Origin: Pelolinea sp. | GTDB lineage: Bacteria; Chloroflexota; Anaerolineae; Anaerolineales; Anaerolineaceae | Direction: 5' to 3' | DNA length: 64,000 nucleotides | Assembly (NCBI GenBank): GCA_012797975.1 | Contig: JAAZOD010000026.1 | Span: 1 to 64,000 of the forward strand | In this document: one piece after another, positions 17,427 to 27,131 of the stretch | Position numbering within the stretch: position 1 is the first letter of the stretch | Layout of the letters: each line of letters opens with the position of its first letter | Translations under genes and position numbers: made by a program | Notes under the pieces: model-generated | What the model was told of the DNA's origin: nothing | What the model saw: the letters and a program-made list of their open reading frames with translations, nothing else | Database searches by the model: none

Positions 17427-18806
17427 TTAAGCGAGCGGTGTGAATTTCGCGGTAAAGTGGCGCAAGAACTGCGGTTCATAGAGAATGCGGTATCCGTGAA
17501 TATCCTGGCGGTGCTGGCCAACCTTCTTGAAGATTTCAACCACATAATCTAGATGACTTTGGGTATACACTCGCCTGGGCAGGGCGAGCCGTACCAATTC
17601 CATTTGTGGGTAGATCATTTCTCCACTTTGGGGATCGGGATGGGCGAACATGACCGAGCCGATCTCGACGCCACGAATCCCTCCTTCCAAATAGAGGGTC
17701 GCTGCCAAGGCCTGCCCCGGAAATTCGGAATGGGGGATATGCGCTAAAAATGATCCTGCATCTACATAAATGGCGTGTCCACCAGCAGGTTCGATGATCG
17801 GTATCCCATTTTCGAGCAATCGGTTTCCAAAATACGCCGTCTGCCCGATACGGTAGGCAAGATATTCGTCATCCAGACCTTCACGCAATCCAACTGCCAT
17901 TGCATCCAGGTCGCGACCTGCCAGCCCCCCATAGGTTATGAAACCTTCCCGCAGGATCAGTTCATTGCTGATTTTTTGGAACAATTCAGCATCGCGCACA
18001 GCCAGGAACCCACCAATATTGACGATAGCATCTTTTTTGGCGCTCATGAAAGCACCGTCGGCAGTTTGGAAGATCTCGTTGGCGATCTCGAGCAGCGATT
18101 TCTTTTCATAGCCGGGCTCTCGGGTTTTGATGAAATAGCAGTTCTCCGCATAGCGGCAGCAATCGATAAAGAAGGGAATATGATACTTATGATATATCTG
18201 GCTGGTTTCGCGGATATTCTGCAATGAAACAGGCTGCCCGCCGCCGGCGTTGTTGGTAATGGTGATGCACCCAAAGGGAACGTTTTCCGGTCCAGTCTTT
18301 TGGATGAGGGTTTCCAGTTTATCAATATCCATATTCCCTTTAAAAGGGTTCGTTGATTGAGCGATAAACGCTTCCTGAATGACACAATTCTCCGGATCTC
18401 CACCCCTGGCCCGAATATTCGCATCGGTTGTATCAAAGTGCATATTGGATGGGATGATGGCACCTGGTTTTACCAAAATAGAGGAGAGGATATTCTCTGC
18501 AGCGCGACCCTGATGGGTCGGTACGAAATATTCAAAGCCGAAAATCTCCTGCATGGTTTGTTGGAGCCGATAATATGACCGGGCTCCAGCATACGATTCA
18601 TCGCCTTCCAGGATGGCTGCCCATTGATGTTGGCTCATTGCCCCGGTACCGGAATCAGTGAGAAGATCAATGTACACATCTTCGGCTTTCAGAGCGAACA
18701 GGTTGTAGCCAGCTTTTTGCATAGCTTCTTGGCGATCCTGCGGCGAAATCAGTCGAATGGGCTCTGTCATTTTGATACGAAAAGGTTCTGGGGGGTGTGG
18801 CTGCAT
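17427..18806 (-). CDS. tnaA: Tryptophanase (PLP-dependent beta-eliminating lyase)
   Basis: Splits L-tryptophan to indole, pyruvate and ammonia with PLP. The 459-residue protein has the PLP lysine in MSAKKDA (K258), D215/R218 in the cofactor site and THQGRAAE near residue 97. Tryptophanase and tyrosine phenol-lyase are close paralogues. Two positions that distinguish them favour tryptophanase: D125 in FDTT (Thr in TPL) and I382 in VEIG (Arg in TPL). Other stretches, such as GLAGRDLDAMAVGLRE, look more like TPL. The longest frame starts at 18983, but ATG 18806 follows AGGAG with 7-bp spacing and matches the family N-terminus (EPFRIK). A monocistronic catabolic gene. Confidence 0.88.
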   Translation of the reverse strand: MQPHPPEPFRIKMTEPIRLISPQDRQEAMQKAGYNLFALKAEDVYIDLLTDSGTGAMSQHQWAAILEGDESYAGARSYYRLQQTMQEIFGFEYFVPTHQGRAAENILSSILVKPGAIIPSNMHFDTTDANIRARGGDPENCVIQEAFIAQSTNPFKGNMDIDKLETLIQKTGPENVPFGCITITNNAGGGQPVSLQNIRETSQIYHKYHIPFFIDCCRYAENCYFIKTREPGYEKKSLLEIANEIFQTADGAFMSAKKDAIVNIGGFLAVRDAELFQKISNELILREGFITYGGLAGRDLDAMAVGLREGLDDEYLAYRIGQTAYFGNRLLENGIPIIEPAGGHAIYVDAGSFLAHIPHSEFPGQALAATLYLEGGIRGVEIGSVMFAHPDPQSGEMIYPQMELVRLALPRRVYTQSHLDYVVEIFKKVGQHRQDIHGYRILYEPQFLRHFTAKFTPLA

Positions 18807-18853
18807 TTGTTTTCTCCTGGTTAAAGAATTCTCTGTTAGTGTACCAATATTTT

Positions 18854-18862
18854 TGTTATACT
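18854..18862 (+). promoter_or_regulatory. Extended -10 promoter candidate for the 18901 gene
   Basis: TGT followed by TATACT matches the extended -10 form; no good -35 is visible. It lies in the 94-bp divergent region between tnaA and the next gene, 38 bp before that gene's ATG. The same region must hold the tnaA promoter; on the minus strand TGG-TACACT is a weak candidate. Confidence 0.35.
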
Positions 18863-18900
18863 GCCTGTGTAATAAATAATCATTCTTTGCATGGTAAATA

Positions 18901-19533
18901 ATGAAAAATAGAAAAAGCAAGCAGTTCCTTTTCATGGTATCAGGTCTGTGCTTTCTTGTCGCGTTGATAGGCTTGATCGCCACCAGTTTTCATGGACCAC
19001 AAGCGGTGGGGATTTATCGTTTCCCTGCGAATTTTGTAACCGGTGATGATTCTGAGTGGATCACGGCTGCTAGCCAAGCACTTGCTCCTTATCAGGTGGA
19101 AGTGCGTTATCCAGAACAGAGCTGGCAGGGGGAGACATTTCTGATTCAGATCAACTTTTTATATGACGAATCAGCGGTGGCATCGGCCAGTGAAAGTTCG
19201 CTTGCTTTAATCCTCAACACAGCCCTTGAAATGGATCCCGTGACTGCCAAACCAGCCAAGCGTATTTTGCTGCCGATGCAGTTGCCGCATCTTGGATCGA
19301 TTCAATGGGAGGTGACGCCTGAAGATCACTCCCTGTTGCAGGGGAAGATTTGGATTTCTCTCATGTCCGCGCAGGATGCTGAAACATCTATTCCGGTTTT
19401 GGTTCTGCCGGTCGAGGTAGAAGTGCGTTCCATACTTGGCTTGGAGATCAGGGTCTGGCGCTACAGCTGGACAGTCTTGGGCATCGTTGGGCTTTTCCTG
19501 TTTGTCAAGAATTGGACCAGGACGTTCCATTAA
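18901..19533 (+). CDS. Unknown protein with N- and C-terminal membrane segments
   Basis: Not recognised. The 210-residue protein has a basic N-terminus and one hydrophobic segment at about 9-29. A soluble region of about 150 residues follows, likely outside the cell and rich in beta-strand-like sequence, then a second hydrophobic segment at about 186-204 and a short KNWTRTFH tail. No enzyme motif or lipobox was seen. There is no clear SD before the ATG. It lies 24 bp before the AtpZ-like gene, which has its own promoter candidate. Its sequence and position beside murE suggest a cell-envelope role, but this is only inference. Confidence 0.72.
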   Translation: MKNRKSKQFLFMVSGLCFLVALIGLIATSFHGPQAVGIYRFPANFVTGDDSEWITAASQALAPYQVEVRYPEQSWQGETFLIQINFLYDESAVASASESSLALILNTALEMDPVTAKPAKRILLPMQLPHLGSIQWEVTPEDHSLLQGKIWISLMSAQDAETSIPVLVLPVEVEVRSILGLEIRVWRYSWTVLGIVGLFLFVKNWTRTFH

Positions 19534-19540
19534 TTTTGGA

Positions 19541-19549
19541 TGATATAAT
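19541..19549 (+). promoter_or_regulatory. Extended -10 promoter, probably giving a leaderless mRNA
   Basis: TGA plus a perfect TATAAT (19544-19549), with no good -35. The ATG of the next gene is at 19558, 8 bp after the -10, about where transcription should begin. No SD precedes that ATG. A leaderless transcript for the AtpZ-like gene and murE is therefore likely. Confidence 0.6.
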
Positions 19550-19557
19550 CTGGCTCA

Positions 19558-19839
19558 ATGAAAAACTTTGAGAAAAACGCAACTACCAATGGAATTCCCA
19601 AGAAGGAACTGGGAAAGCAGTATTTCATTTCCGTCCTGGTTTCTCTGATGATAACCGGAGGGATCATCGGAGCGGGTTATCTGATCGACCGATGGCGCGG
19701 AGGTTCACCGACCTTCATATTGATCGGATTTGTCATTTCCGGACCTTTATCGGTTTGGGTGAATTATACCTTGGTGAAGCGCAAATACCTCCATGCTTCC
19801 CCAACACAAGAACAGAAGAATAAGCAGAAGATATCATGA
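19558..19839 (+). CDS. AtpZ/AtpI-like small membrane protein
   Basis: A 93-residue protein with two membrane segments (about 27-46 and 52-70) joined by DRWRGGSP. This resembles the GYxxDxxxGTSPxxxxxG core of the AtpZ/AtpI group (putative ATP synthase accessory and Mg/Ca channel proteins encoded before F1F0 genes). The C-terminus is charged. No ATP synthase genes are nearby; instead it overlaps murE by 4 bp (ATGA). Assignment to the family is moderate; the role is unknown. Confidence 0.72.
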   Translation: MKNFEKNATTNGIPKKELGKQYFISVLVSLMITGGIIGAGYLIDRWRGGSPTFILIGFVISGPLSVWVNYTLVKRKYLHASPTQEQKNKQKIS

Positions 19840-21434
19840 CAGCTTTGAAAACGATCCAGGAGTTGTTCTCTTCCTGTCCCGGCATCCTGTCAGCGCCAGA
19901 TAGATTTCCGCCAACCAATGCAATGAGCGTTGAATATGATTCACGGGCGGTTAAAAAAGGGAGCGTCTTCGTTGCCATAGAGGGTGAATATCAAGATGGA
20001 CATGCCTATATTGTGTCCGCTCTTGAAAAGGGGGCAGCAATAGCGGTGGGGACGCAAGCGCAATGGAGGGAACGATTCCCGCAGCAATATGTGCTGGTGG
20101 AAGATGCGCGTAAAGCGTTGGCATATCTGGCCGCCGCTTATTATGATTTCCCAGCGCGAAAAATGACCGTGATCGGCGTGACTGGCACGGATGGGAAAAC
20201 AACCACCACTAACCTGATCTTTCAGATTCTGAAAGAGGCGGGTTACAAGGCCGGCATGGTCTCTACTGTGAATGCTGTTATTGGGGAGGAGATCATTGAT
20301 ACGGGTTTCCATGTCACCACCCCCGAAGCTCCTATGGTGCAGGAGCTATTGGCAAAGATGGTCGAATGCGGATTAACCCATGTGGTGCTGGAAACCACTT
20401 CCCACGGGCTGGCCCAACACCGCGTGGCTGCCTGTGAATATGATATCGGGGTGTTCACCAATATTACCCATGAGCACCTTGATTATCATGGGACCTATGA
20501 GAATTATCTGCAAACCAAGGCGCAGTTGATCCATTATTTGGTGGAGACACAGATGAAGCCCGCTGGGGCGATCCGCCTGGCTGTGATCAACAGGGATGAT
20601 CAATCGTATCCAGCGTTGAGTGAAATGATTAAGGAAGAAGGGAAAGCGGTCCAGTCAATTGCGTATAGCCGCAATTTACCAGCGGATATTCACACCTTAA
20701 ATGAAGAACAATCCTCTGATGGGTTGAAAATTGATGTCTCTGTACAGGGAAAAAAGATCCAGATCCATAGCAATTTGGTTGGTGGCTATAACGTGTCGAA
20801 TATTTTGGCTGCCGTGGGGGCGACCGCCGTTGGTTTGGGCATTGAATTGCAAGTGGTCCAAGCTGGGATTGCGGCACTGCCGGGAATTCCGGGCAGAATG
20901 GAAAGGATCGATCTGGGGCAAAATTTTCTTGCGATCGTTGATTTTGCCCACACCCCGAACGCCATGAAAGTGACCCTGGAAACTGCCAGAGTCATCAGCA
21001 AACGCAGAGTGATTGCCATTTTTGGATCTGCCGGATTGCGCGATCGTGAAAAAAGAAAGATGATGGCTGTGGAGGGCGTGGAGCAGGCCGACATTTGCAT
21101 CTTTACTGCCGAGGATCCGCGTACAGAAAAATTGGATGATATTCTCATGGAAATGCAACTGGCTGCAGAAAAAGCAGGTGGTATTTTAGGGAAAAATTTT
21201 TATGTGGAACCTGACCGCGGCAGTGCCATCCGCCTGGGGGTGCAACTGGCGCAAACGGACGATCTGGTGATCGTATGCGGAAAGGGGCATGAACAATCCA
21301 TGTGTTTTGGAAAAACAGAATATTTGTGGGATGACCGCATCGCCATGCGGGCTGCACTGGCAGAATTGCTACGGGTAGCTGGCCCTGCAATGCCCTATCT
21401 TCCTACTGCAAAAGAAAAAAGAGCTGGTTCTTAA
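19836..21434 (+). CDS. murE: UDP-N-acetylmuramyl-tripeptide synthetase (MurE family)
   Basis: Adds the third amino acid to UDP-MurNAc-L-Ala-D-Glu in the cytoplasm. Of 532 residues, the ATP loop is GVTGTDGKTTT (about 114-124), followed by the carbamylated-lysine region HLDYHGTYENYLQTKAQL and the Mur C-terminal domain with GRMERID and DFAHTPNAM. The motif contacting the incoming amino acid is EDPR, not the DNPR of diaminopimelate-adding enzymes, so the third residue may not be mDAP. ATGA overlap with the upstream gene. Other mur genes of the pathway lie far away (62647 onward). The stop codon lies in the loop of a terminator. Confidence 0.92.
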   Translation: MTALKTIQELFSSCPGILSAPDRFPPTNAMSVEYDSRAVKKGSVFVAIEGEYQDGHAYIVSALEKGAAIAVGTQAQWRERFPQQYVLVEDARKALAYLAAAYYDFPARKMTVIGVTGTDGKTTTTNLIFQILKEAGYKAGMVSTVNAVIGEEIIDTGFHVTTPEAPMVQELLAKMVECGLTHVVLETTSHGLAQHRVAACEYDIGVFTNITHEHLDYHGTYENYLQTKAQLIHYLVETQMKPAGAIRLAVINRDDQSYPALSEMIKEEGKAVQSIAYSRNLPADIHTLNEEQSSDGLKIDVSVQGKKIQIHSNLVGGYNVSNILAAVGATAVGLGIELQVVQAGIAALPGIPGRMERIDLGQNFLAIVDFAHTPNAMKVTLETARVISKRRVIAIFGSAGLRDREKRKMMAVEGVEQADICIFTAEDPRTEKLDDILMEMQLAAEKAGGILGKNFYVEPDRGSAIRLGVQLAQTDDLVIVCGKGHEQSMCFGKTEYLWDDRIAMRAALAELLRVAGPAMPYLPTAKEKRAGS

Positions 21435-21447
21435 AACCAGCTCTTTT
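21417..21447 (+). terminator. Bidirectional terminator between murE and pnp
   Basis: A perfect 13-bp stem, AAAAGAGCTGGTT with AACCAGCTCTTTT, and a 5-nt loop. A/T runs on both flanks make it work for murE (+) and pnp (-). The murE TAA (21432-21434) is in the loop. Confidence 0.88.
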
Positions 21448-21458
21448 GTTATGAAATT

Positions 21459-23660
21459 CTAGCTTTTTCGCCTTCCGCGATTCCCGCTGCGGTTTCCGCC
21501 TTTTTTGTCGCCACTTTTATTATTGTGGCTGTCGTGTTCACGCGCTTCTTCCACACTCCATCCTTCCAGCACTGCTACGTGTGATAGGCGGATTTTGCCG
21601 GTGCGCGAATCAATTTCGGTGACCATAACAGAAATTTCGTCACCTTCAACGACCACGTCCTGGACGGATTTTACACGATCGACACTGAGTTGGGAAATAT
21701 GTACCAGCCCTTCCGTTCCGGGTAGGATCTCAACAAATGCGCCAAAGTCAACGATCTTGGTAACTTTGCCGGTGTAGATATGACCAACGGTTGGCACTTC
21801 GATCATTCTCTCGATCTGCATGCGGGCATTCATTTCATCTTCCTTGTCAACCGCCGCAATAAATACGGTACCATCTTCGGCAATATCGATCTGGGTCTTT
21901 GTTTCTTCCTGCAAACTGCGAATATTCTTACCGCCGGGGCCGATTAATGCACCGATCTTGTCAACCGGGATCTTAACGGTGGTGATGCGGGGAACAAACT
22001 CTTTTAATTCAGGACGTGGTTTGGCGATCACTTCGGTGATTTTGTCCAGAATGAAAAGACGTGCTTCCTTGGCCTGGGCGAGTGCTTCGGACATGATCTC
22101 GGGTGTGATACCTTTGATCTTGATATCCATCTGTAATGCGGTGATTCCTTCGCTCGTTCCAGCCACTTTGAAATCCATATCGCCCAGGTGATCTTCCAGA
22201 CCCTGGATATCGGTCAATACGGTATATTGGTCTCCTTCTTTGATCAGACCCATGGCAATGCCTGCCACAGGCGCCTTAATGGGCACGCCCGTATCCATCA
22301 GAGCTAAGGTTGAGCCGCAGACGGAGGCCATGGAAGTGGATCCATTGGATGAAAAGACTTCAGAAACCAGACGCATGGTGTAAGGGAAGTTGGACTGGTC
22401 AGGTAACACGGGCACCAATGCCCTTTCTGCCAATGCTCCGTGTCCAATCTCACGGCGCGAGCGATGAGGTCGTTGAACTTCACCGGTGGAGAAGGGAGGA
22501 AAGTTGTAATGGTGAATGTAGCGTTTCGATTCTGTGGGGGTCAGATCATCGATTTCCTGCGCTTCTTTGGGTGTGCCGAGCGTTGCCAGAGTCATAACCT
22601 GAGTTTCACCGCGGGTGAAAAGCCCGGAACCATGGGCACGTGGACTAACATTGACCTCGCACCAGATAGGTCGAATTTGTTTCGGGTCCCTGCCATCTGG
22701 ACGGGTCCCTTTGGTCAGGATGCGTGTTCGCACAACTTTTTGATACGCATCGTGGAATGCTTCTTTTACATCGTGCAATTTCTTTTCATTTTCTTCGTTG
22801 GTTTCGTCTACATATCCAGCGAGCAGTTCTTCCTGGATTGCGTCAATGGCGGTATCCAATTCTGCTTTACTGTGGGGTTGTTCAAGCGCATCATTGATCT
22901 CTGCGGCTACTTTTTCGTAAACCTCATTGATCAATGCTGCATCGATCACGGTAAGCGGCACTTCGCGCTTCGCTTTTCCTATCTCCGCAGCCATTTTTTC
23001 CTGCACTGCAATGATGGATTGGATGGAAGCATGGCCGAAGCTGATGGCAGCGATCATGTCATTTTCCTTAACCTCGTTGGAACCGCATTCCACCATCAGG
23101 ATGGCGTCTTTTGTTCCGGCAATGCGCAGGTCAAGGTCGGAGGTTTCCATCTGTTCAAAAGTTGGGTCGACAACGAACTGACCGTCAATTCTTCCAATGC
23201 GCACTGCGCCCACAGGGCCAGCCCAGGGGATGTCGGAAATGATGAGGGCCGCCGATGCAGCATTGATGCCCATAATGTCCAAAGGATTCACGCCATCGGA
23301 TGAGATGGGGAACATCATAATCTGCACTTCATTGCGCATGTTCTTGTCAAAGAGGGGGCGCAGAGGGCGGTCTGCTAAGCGTGCCACCAGAACGGCATCG
23401 TCGCCTGGTCGGCCTTCACGGCGGAAAAATCCACCAGGAATGCGACCACCCGCGTACATTTTTTCTTCATATTCGACGCTGAGCGGGAAAAAATCGGTCC
23501 CTTCAACGACTGTGTTGGACATGGTGGCAGATGCGAAGAGAACGGAATCCCCTACGCGCAAGGTAACTGCACCACCTGCCTGACCTGCCAATTTGCCGGC
23601 TTCGAATGTAAATTCGTGGGTACCGACAATACCACTATAGCTAAAAGCTTTCTGTTGCAT
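21459..23660 (-). CDS. pnp: Polyribonucleotide nucleotidyltransferase (PNPase)
   Basis: A phosphorolytic 3'-5' exoribonuclease, trimeric, also part of degradosome-like complexes. The 733-residue protein has two RNase PH domains, with FFRREGRPGDDAVL near residue 80 and HHYNFPPFSTGEV near 385. A KH domain (KIGALIGPGGKNIRSL) and an S1 domain (GKVTKIVDFGAFVEILPG) follow, ending in a basic Gly/Asn/Arg tail. An ATG at 23684 would add 8 residues but has no SD; ATG 23660 follows a GGGGGAAAGAG purine tract. It lies downstream of rpsO, the widespread rpsO-pnp order, with hairpins in between. Confidence 0.95.
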   Translation of the reverse strand: MQQKAFSYSGIVGTHEFTFEAGKLAGQAGGAVTLRVGDSVLFASATMSNTVVEGTDFFPLSVEYEEKMYAGGRIPGGFFRREGRPGDDAVLVARLADRPLRPLFDKNMRNEVQIMMFPISSDGVNPLDIMGINAASAALIISDIPWAGPVGAVRIGRIDGQFVVDPTFEQMETSDLDLRIAGTKDAILMVECGSNEVKENDMIAAISFGHASIQSIIAVQEKMAAEIGKAKREVPLTVIDAALINEVYEKVAAEINDALEQPHSKAELDTAIDAIQEELLAGYVDETNEENEKKLHDVKEAFHDAYQKVVRTRILTKGTRPDGRDPKQIRPIWCEVNVSPRAHGSGLFTRGETQVMTLATLGTPKEAQEIDDLTPTESKRYIHHYNFPPFSTGEVQRPHRSRREIGHGALAERALVPVLPDQSNFPYTMRLVSEVFSSNGSTSMASVCGSTLALMDTGVPIKAPVAGIAMGLIKEGDQYTVLTDIQGLEDHLGDMDFKVAGTSEGITALQMDIKIKGITPEIMSEALAQAKEARLFILDKITEVIAKPRPELKEFVPRITTVKIPVDKIGALIGPGGKNIRSLQEETKTQIDIAEDGTVFIAAVDKEDEMNARMQIERMIEVPTVGHIYTGKVTKIVDFGAFVEILPGTEGLVHISQLSVDRVKSVQDVVVEGDEISVMVTEIDSRTGKIRLSHVAVLEGWSVEEAREHDSHNNKSGDKKGGNRSGNRGRRKS

Positions 23661-23739
23661 TTTTATTTTCTCTTTCCCCCGCATAGTTAGGAACTGAGAA
23701 ATAAAGAAAAATTCTTTTCGTCATCTCTCAATGCCCAAC

Positions 23740-23757
23740 TTGCGGGATTTCCCGCAA
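23740..23757 (-). repeat. Short palindromic hairpin upstream of pnp
   Basis: TTGCGGG/CCCGCAA with a 4-nt loop, 7-bp stem, immediately downstream of the rpsO terminator on the minus strand. In enterobacteria the pnp leader forms an RNase III-processed stem used for autocontrol; this could be an analogue, but that is inference. Confidence 0.45.
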
Positions 23758-23758
23758 A

Positions 23759-23789
23759 AAGAGTAGATGTTTTTTTACCATCTACTCTT
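23759..23789 (-). terminator. Terminator or attenuator between rpsO and pnp
   Basis: An 11-bp perfect stem (AAGAGTAGATG with CATCTACTCTT) and a 9-nt loop; on the minus strand it is followed by a short U-run. It likely separates the abundant rpsO mRNA from pnp while allowing some read-through. Confidence 0.75.
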
Positions 23790-23803
23790 GATGGGTTCTT
23801 GTA

Positions 23804-24076
23804 TTATTTTGTTCTGATATTCAACTTTTCGGTAACCGCGACGTATTTTTTGTAATCTTTCTTTCGTAAATACGCCAAGAAACTTCTTCGCTGACCTACC
23901 AGTTTGAGCAACCCTCTTCGGGAAGACTCATCGTGCTTATGGATTTTTAAGTGTTCTGTAAGTTGATTGATCCGGTTTGATAATAATGCAATTTGCACCT
24001 CGGTTGAACCGGTATCATTATCGTGTTGCTTGTAGTCATTGATGATTTTTTGCTTTTCTTCTTTTGTCATTGTCAT
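23804..24076 (-). CDS. rpsO: 30S ribosomal protein S15
   Basis: A 90-residue S15, a central-domain 16S binder. Contains [23 protein letters not shown] and the [22 protein letters not shown] segment. The frame is open to 24130, but the ATG at 24076 (MTMTKEEK) gives the family length and follows AAGGAG by 11 nt. The next in-frame ATG, at 24070, is also possible. It has its own promoter candidate and an ~80-nt leader in which S15 autoregulation could occur. Confidence 0.95.
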   Translation of the reverse strand: MTMTKEEKQKIINDYKQHDNDTGSTEVQIALLSNRINQLTEHLKIHKHDESSRRGLLKLVGQRRSFLAYLRKKDYKKYVAVTEKLNIRTK

Positions 24077-24157
24077 GACGTTGCTATCTCCTTTTCTAAG
24101 CAAGTCTCCTCTTGAGCAGTGAAAGAACAACCGCCGAAGGGACTAGTCATGGAGGTA

Positions 24158-24166
24158 ATTATACCA
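24158..24166 (-). promoter_or_regulatory. Extended -10 promoter for rpsO
   Basis: On the minus strand TGG precedes a perfect TATAAT (24163-24158). No good -35. Predicted start near 24150, leaving a 75-nt leader before rpsO. Confidence 0.65.
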
Positions 24167-24197
24167 GATAGTAAGGGCTGGAAAAAACACGGTACGA

Positions 24198-24995
24198 TCA
24201 CTCTTTCTGTAAGACTTCTATCAGATATTTTTGATTTTCCGGAGTAAACAACGGGGTGATCTTGCGGATATATTTCTTTGCTTTCAAACTGCCGGTGTGG
24301 CAATAAATATCGTGAAAAAAGGATACTGCCTCGATCTCCGACTTTTTGATTAAAACGGTGATCACAGGGTTCAACATTCCATAAGTCTTGATCGATGCGT
24401 CTTCAAGGAATGGGGTCAGCAATGAAAAAACCCAGGGCAGGTCGAAAAAGTATTTTTGCTCAATCACTCTTGCCAGCGTACAAAATGCCAACCTTCTCAA
24501 TTCGGCATCTTCGGTTTGGATCAGGCGTTCGATGAAAGATTGCATATTGGGAGATGTGTTTTTGTGAGAAAGGGGGAGCTGGGTAAGGATCGCCTGATGC
24601 AAGATCTCCTCATCGGTAGAAGCTATCCATTGTGGAAGGCGTTTGCTGATTTCATCTGTTCTTTCTGCAGGCAGGCACAGCAGCAACCGGATGGCCAGCA
24701 GCTTGAATTCCAGCTCTTCCCGTTTCCACAGCGAATCGATAATGAAGATGACATTTTCTGGAAAATCTTGCGTTAATGACGGGAATGTTTCCACAACCTT
24801 TTCGAGGACCAGATTGGGGACATTTTTTTGTGGAAGCAAGGTTTGTAAAGCAATGGTTTCACCCAGTTTGATCTTCTCGGTAGAATACAGGTTGAGCAGA
24901 TCTTCCAGCTTGTGCAGGTAAATCTCCGGATCGCTTCGATAGAGCTGAAGAGATTGAATGCGATTGTTTAAGATAGATAAGTCAACGGCAGGCAT
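24198..24995 (-). CDS. All-helical HEAT-like repeat protein, function unknown
   Basis: A 265-residue protein that looks entirely alpha-helical, with repeated amphipathic helix pairs of about 35 residues, for example ELEFKLLAIRLLLCLP, then DAELRRLAFCTLARVIEQ. This pattern fits HEAT or AlkD-like DNA alkylation-repair folds. I cannot identify the aromatic/acidic active-site residues needed to claim a glycosylase. It is 9 bp downstream of proS, so it is probably co-transcribed with LOG and proS. Confidence 0.72.
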   Translation of the reverse strand: MPAVDLSILNNRIQSLQLYRSDPEIYLHKLEDLLNLYSTEKIKLGETIALQTLLPQKNVPNLVLEKVVETFPSLTQDFPENVIFIIDSLWKREELEFKLLAIRLLLCLPAERTDEISKRLPQWIASTDEEILHQAILTQLPLSHKNTSPNMQSFIERLIQTEDAELRRLAFCTLARVIEQKYFFDLPWVFSLLTPFLEDASIKTYGMLNPVITVLIKKSEIEAVSFFHDIYCHTGSLKAKKYIRKITPLFTPENQKYLIEVLQKE

Positions 24996-25004
24996 AAAAT
25001 CCGA

Positions 25005-26444
<1,440 letters not shown>

Positions 26445-26451
26445 TCATCTG

Positions 26452-26985
26452 TTAAAAGTTGTTCAATTCCGCGACCGCATCCTCAATGGTCGGGCAAAAA
26501 TGGATATAGCCCTTGACCGAATCGGGTACAAGCTCGGGCATTTCATCATAAAAAGCATTGATCACGTTATGCCAGCTCTCTCCAACCAACAACAAGCAGG
26601 GAACAGGAATTGTTTCCAGAAGGATCATGTTCCAGGTCAAGGCGATCTCTGCCAGGGTTCCCACTCCGCCAGACAGGGCAATGGCGGCGTCACAATTTCT
26701 GATCAGTCCGCTGATCCTGCCAATCAGGTCGGTGTTATGCATCACCTCATGCACCCAGCGGTTGGGTTTATCGTTGCGCCATTTTTCAATGTCATCGCAG
26801 GTGACTCCGATCACGTGCCCGCCAGCTTCGGCGGTTCCGCGTGACACTGCTTCCATGGTTCCCACATAACCACCGTTCAGAACGACGTGCCCTTTTTCTG
26901 CAAGAAGCCTCCCCAGTTGATATGCCTCCTGATAACCAGCATCCCCGGGCTTGGGATGTGCACTGCCAAAAACTGTCACTCTCAT
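26452..26985 (-). CDS. LOG-family (TIGR00725-like) nucleotide-binding protein
   Basis: A 177-residue Rossmann-like protein of the LOG/SLOG superfamily (cytokinin riboside monophosphate hydrolases and relatives). It shows VTVFGSAHPKPGD at the start, GHVVLNGGYVGTMEAVSRG, and SGGVGTLAEI where classical LOG has PGGxGTxxE. The family hydrolyses or senses nucleotides, but the specific substrate here is unknown. It appears to head the LOG-proS-HEAT operon on the minus strand. Confidence 0.85.
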   Translation of the reverse strand: MRVTVFGSAHPKPGDAGYQEAYQLGRLLAEKGHVVLNGGYVGTMEAVSRGTAEAGGHVIGVTCDDIEKWRNDKPNRWVHEVMHNTDLIGRISGLIRNCDAAIALSGGVGTLAEIALTWNMILLETIPVPCLLLVGESWHNVINAFYDEMPELVPDSVKGYIHFCPTIEDAVAELNNF

Positions 26986-27083
26986 TTTATAATTCCTGTA
27001 TGAATAAAATTACTGCTTTCTGGTACGGCCTTAAGCCGAATGGGATCAATTGAACTATTTTACTTGATTTCCTTGTTTAAAGA

Positions 27084-27115
27084 AAAAAGGAGTTGGGAAA
27101 AACCAACTCCTTTTT
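27084..27115 (-). terminator. Terminator after the EF-G-like gene
   Basis: A perfect 13-bp stem (AAAAAGGAGTTGG/CCAACTCCTTTTT), 6-nt loop, and T/A tracts on both sides. It ends minus-strand transcription from 29201 and insulates the LOG-proS operon. Confidence 0.88.
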
Positions 27116-27131
27116 ATTCGAACAGTGAAGA

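Noticed and set aside
17427-18983. Longer start for tryptophanase at 18983
   Set aside because: The extra 59 residues do not match the family, and the strong SD is before 18806.
22440-23303. Long plus-strand open frame (287 codons) inside pnp
   Set aside because: It lies entirely antisense to the well-conserved PNPase coding sequence, has no SD and translates to no recognisable protein.
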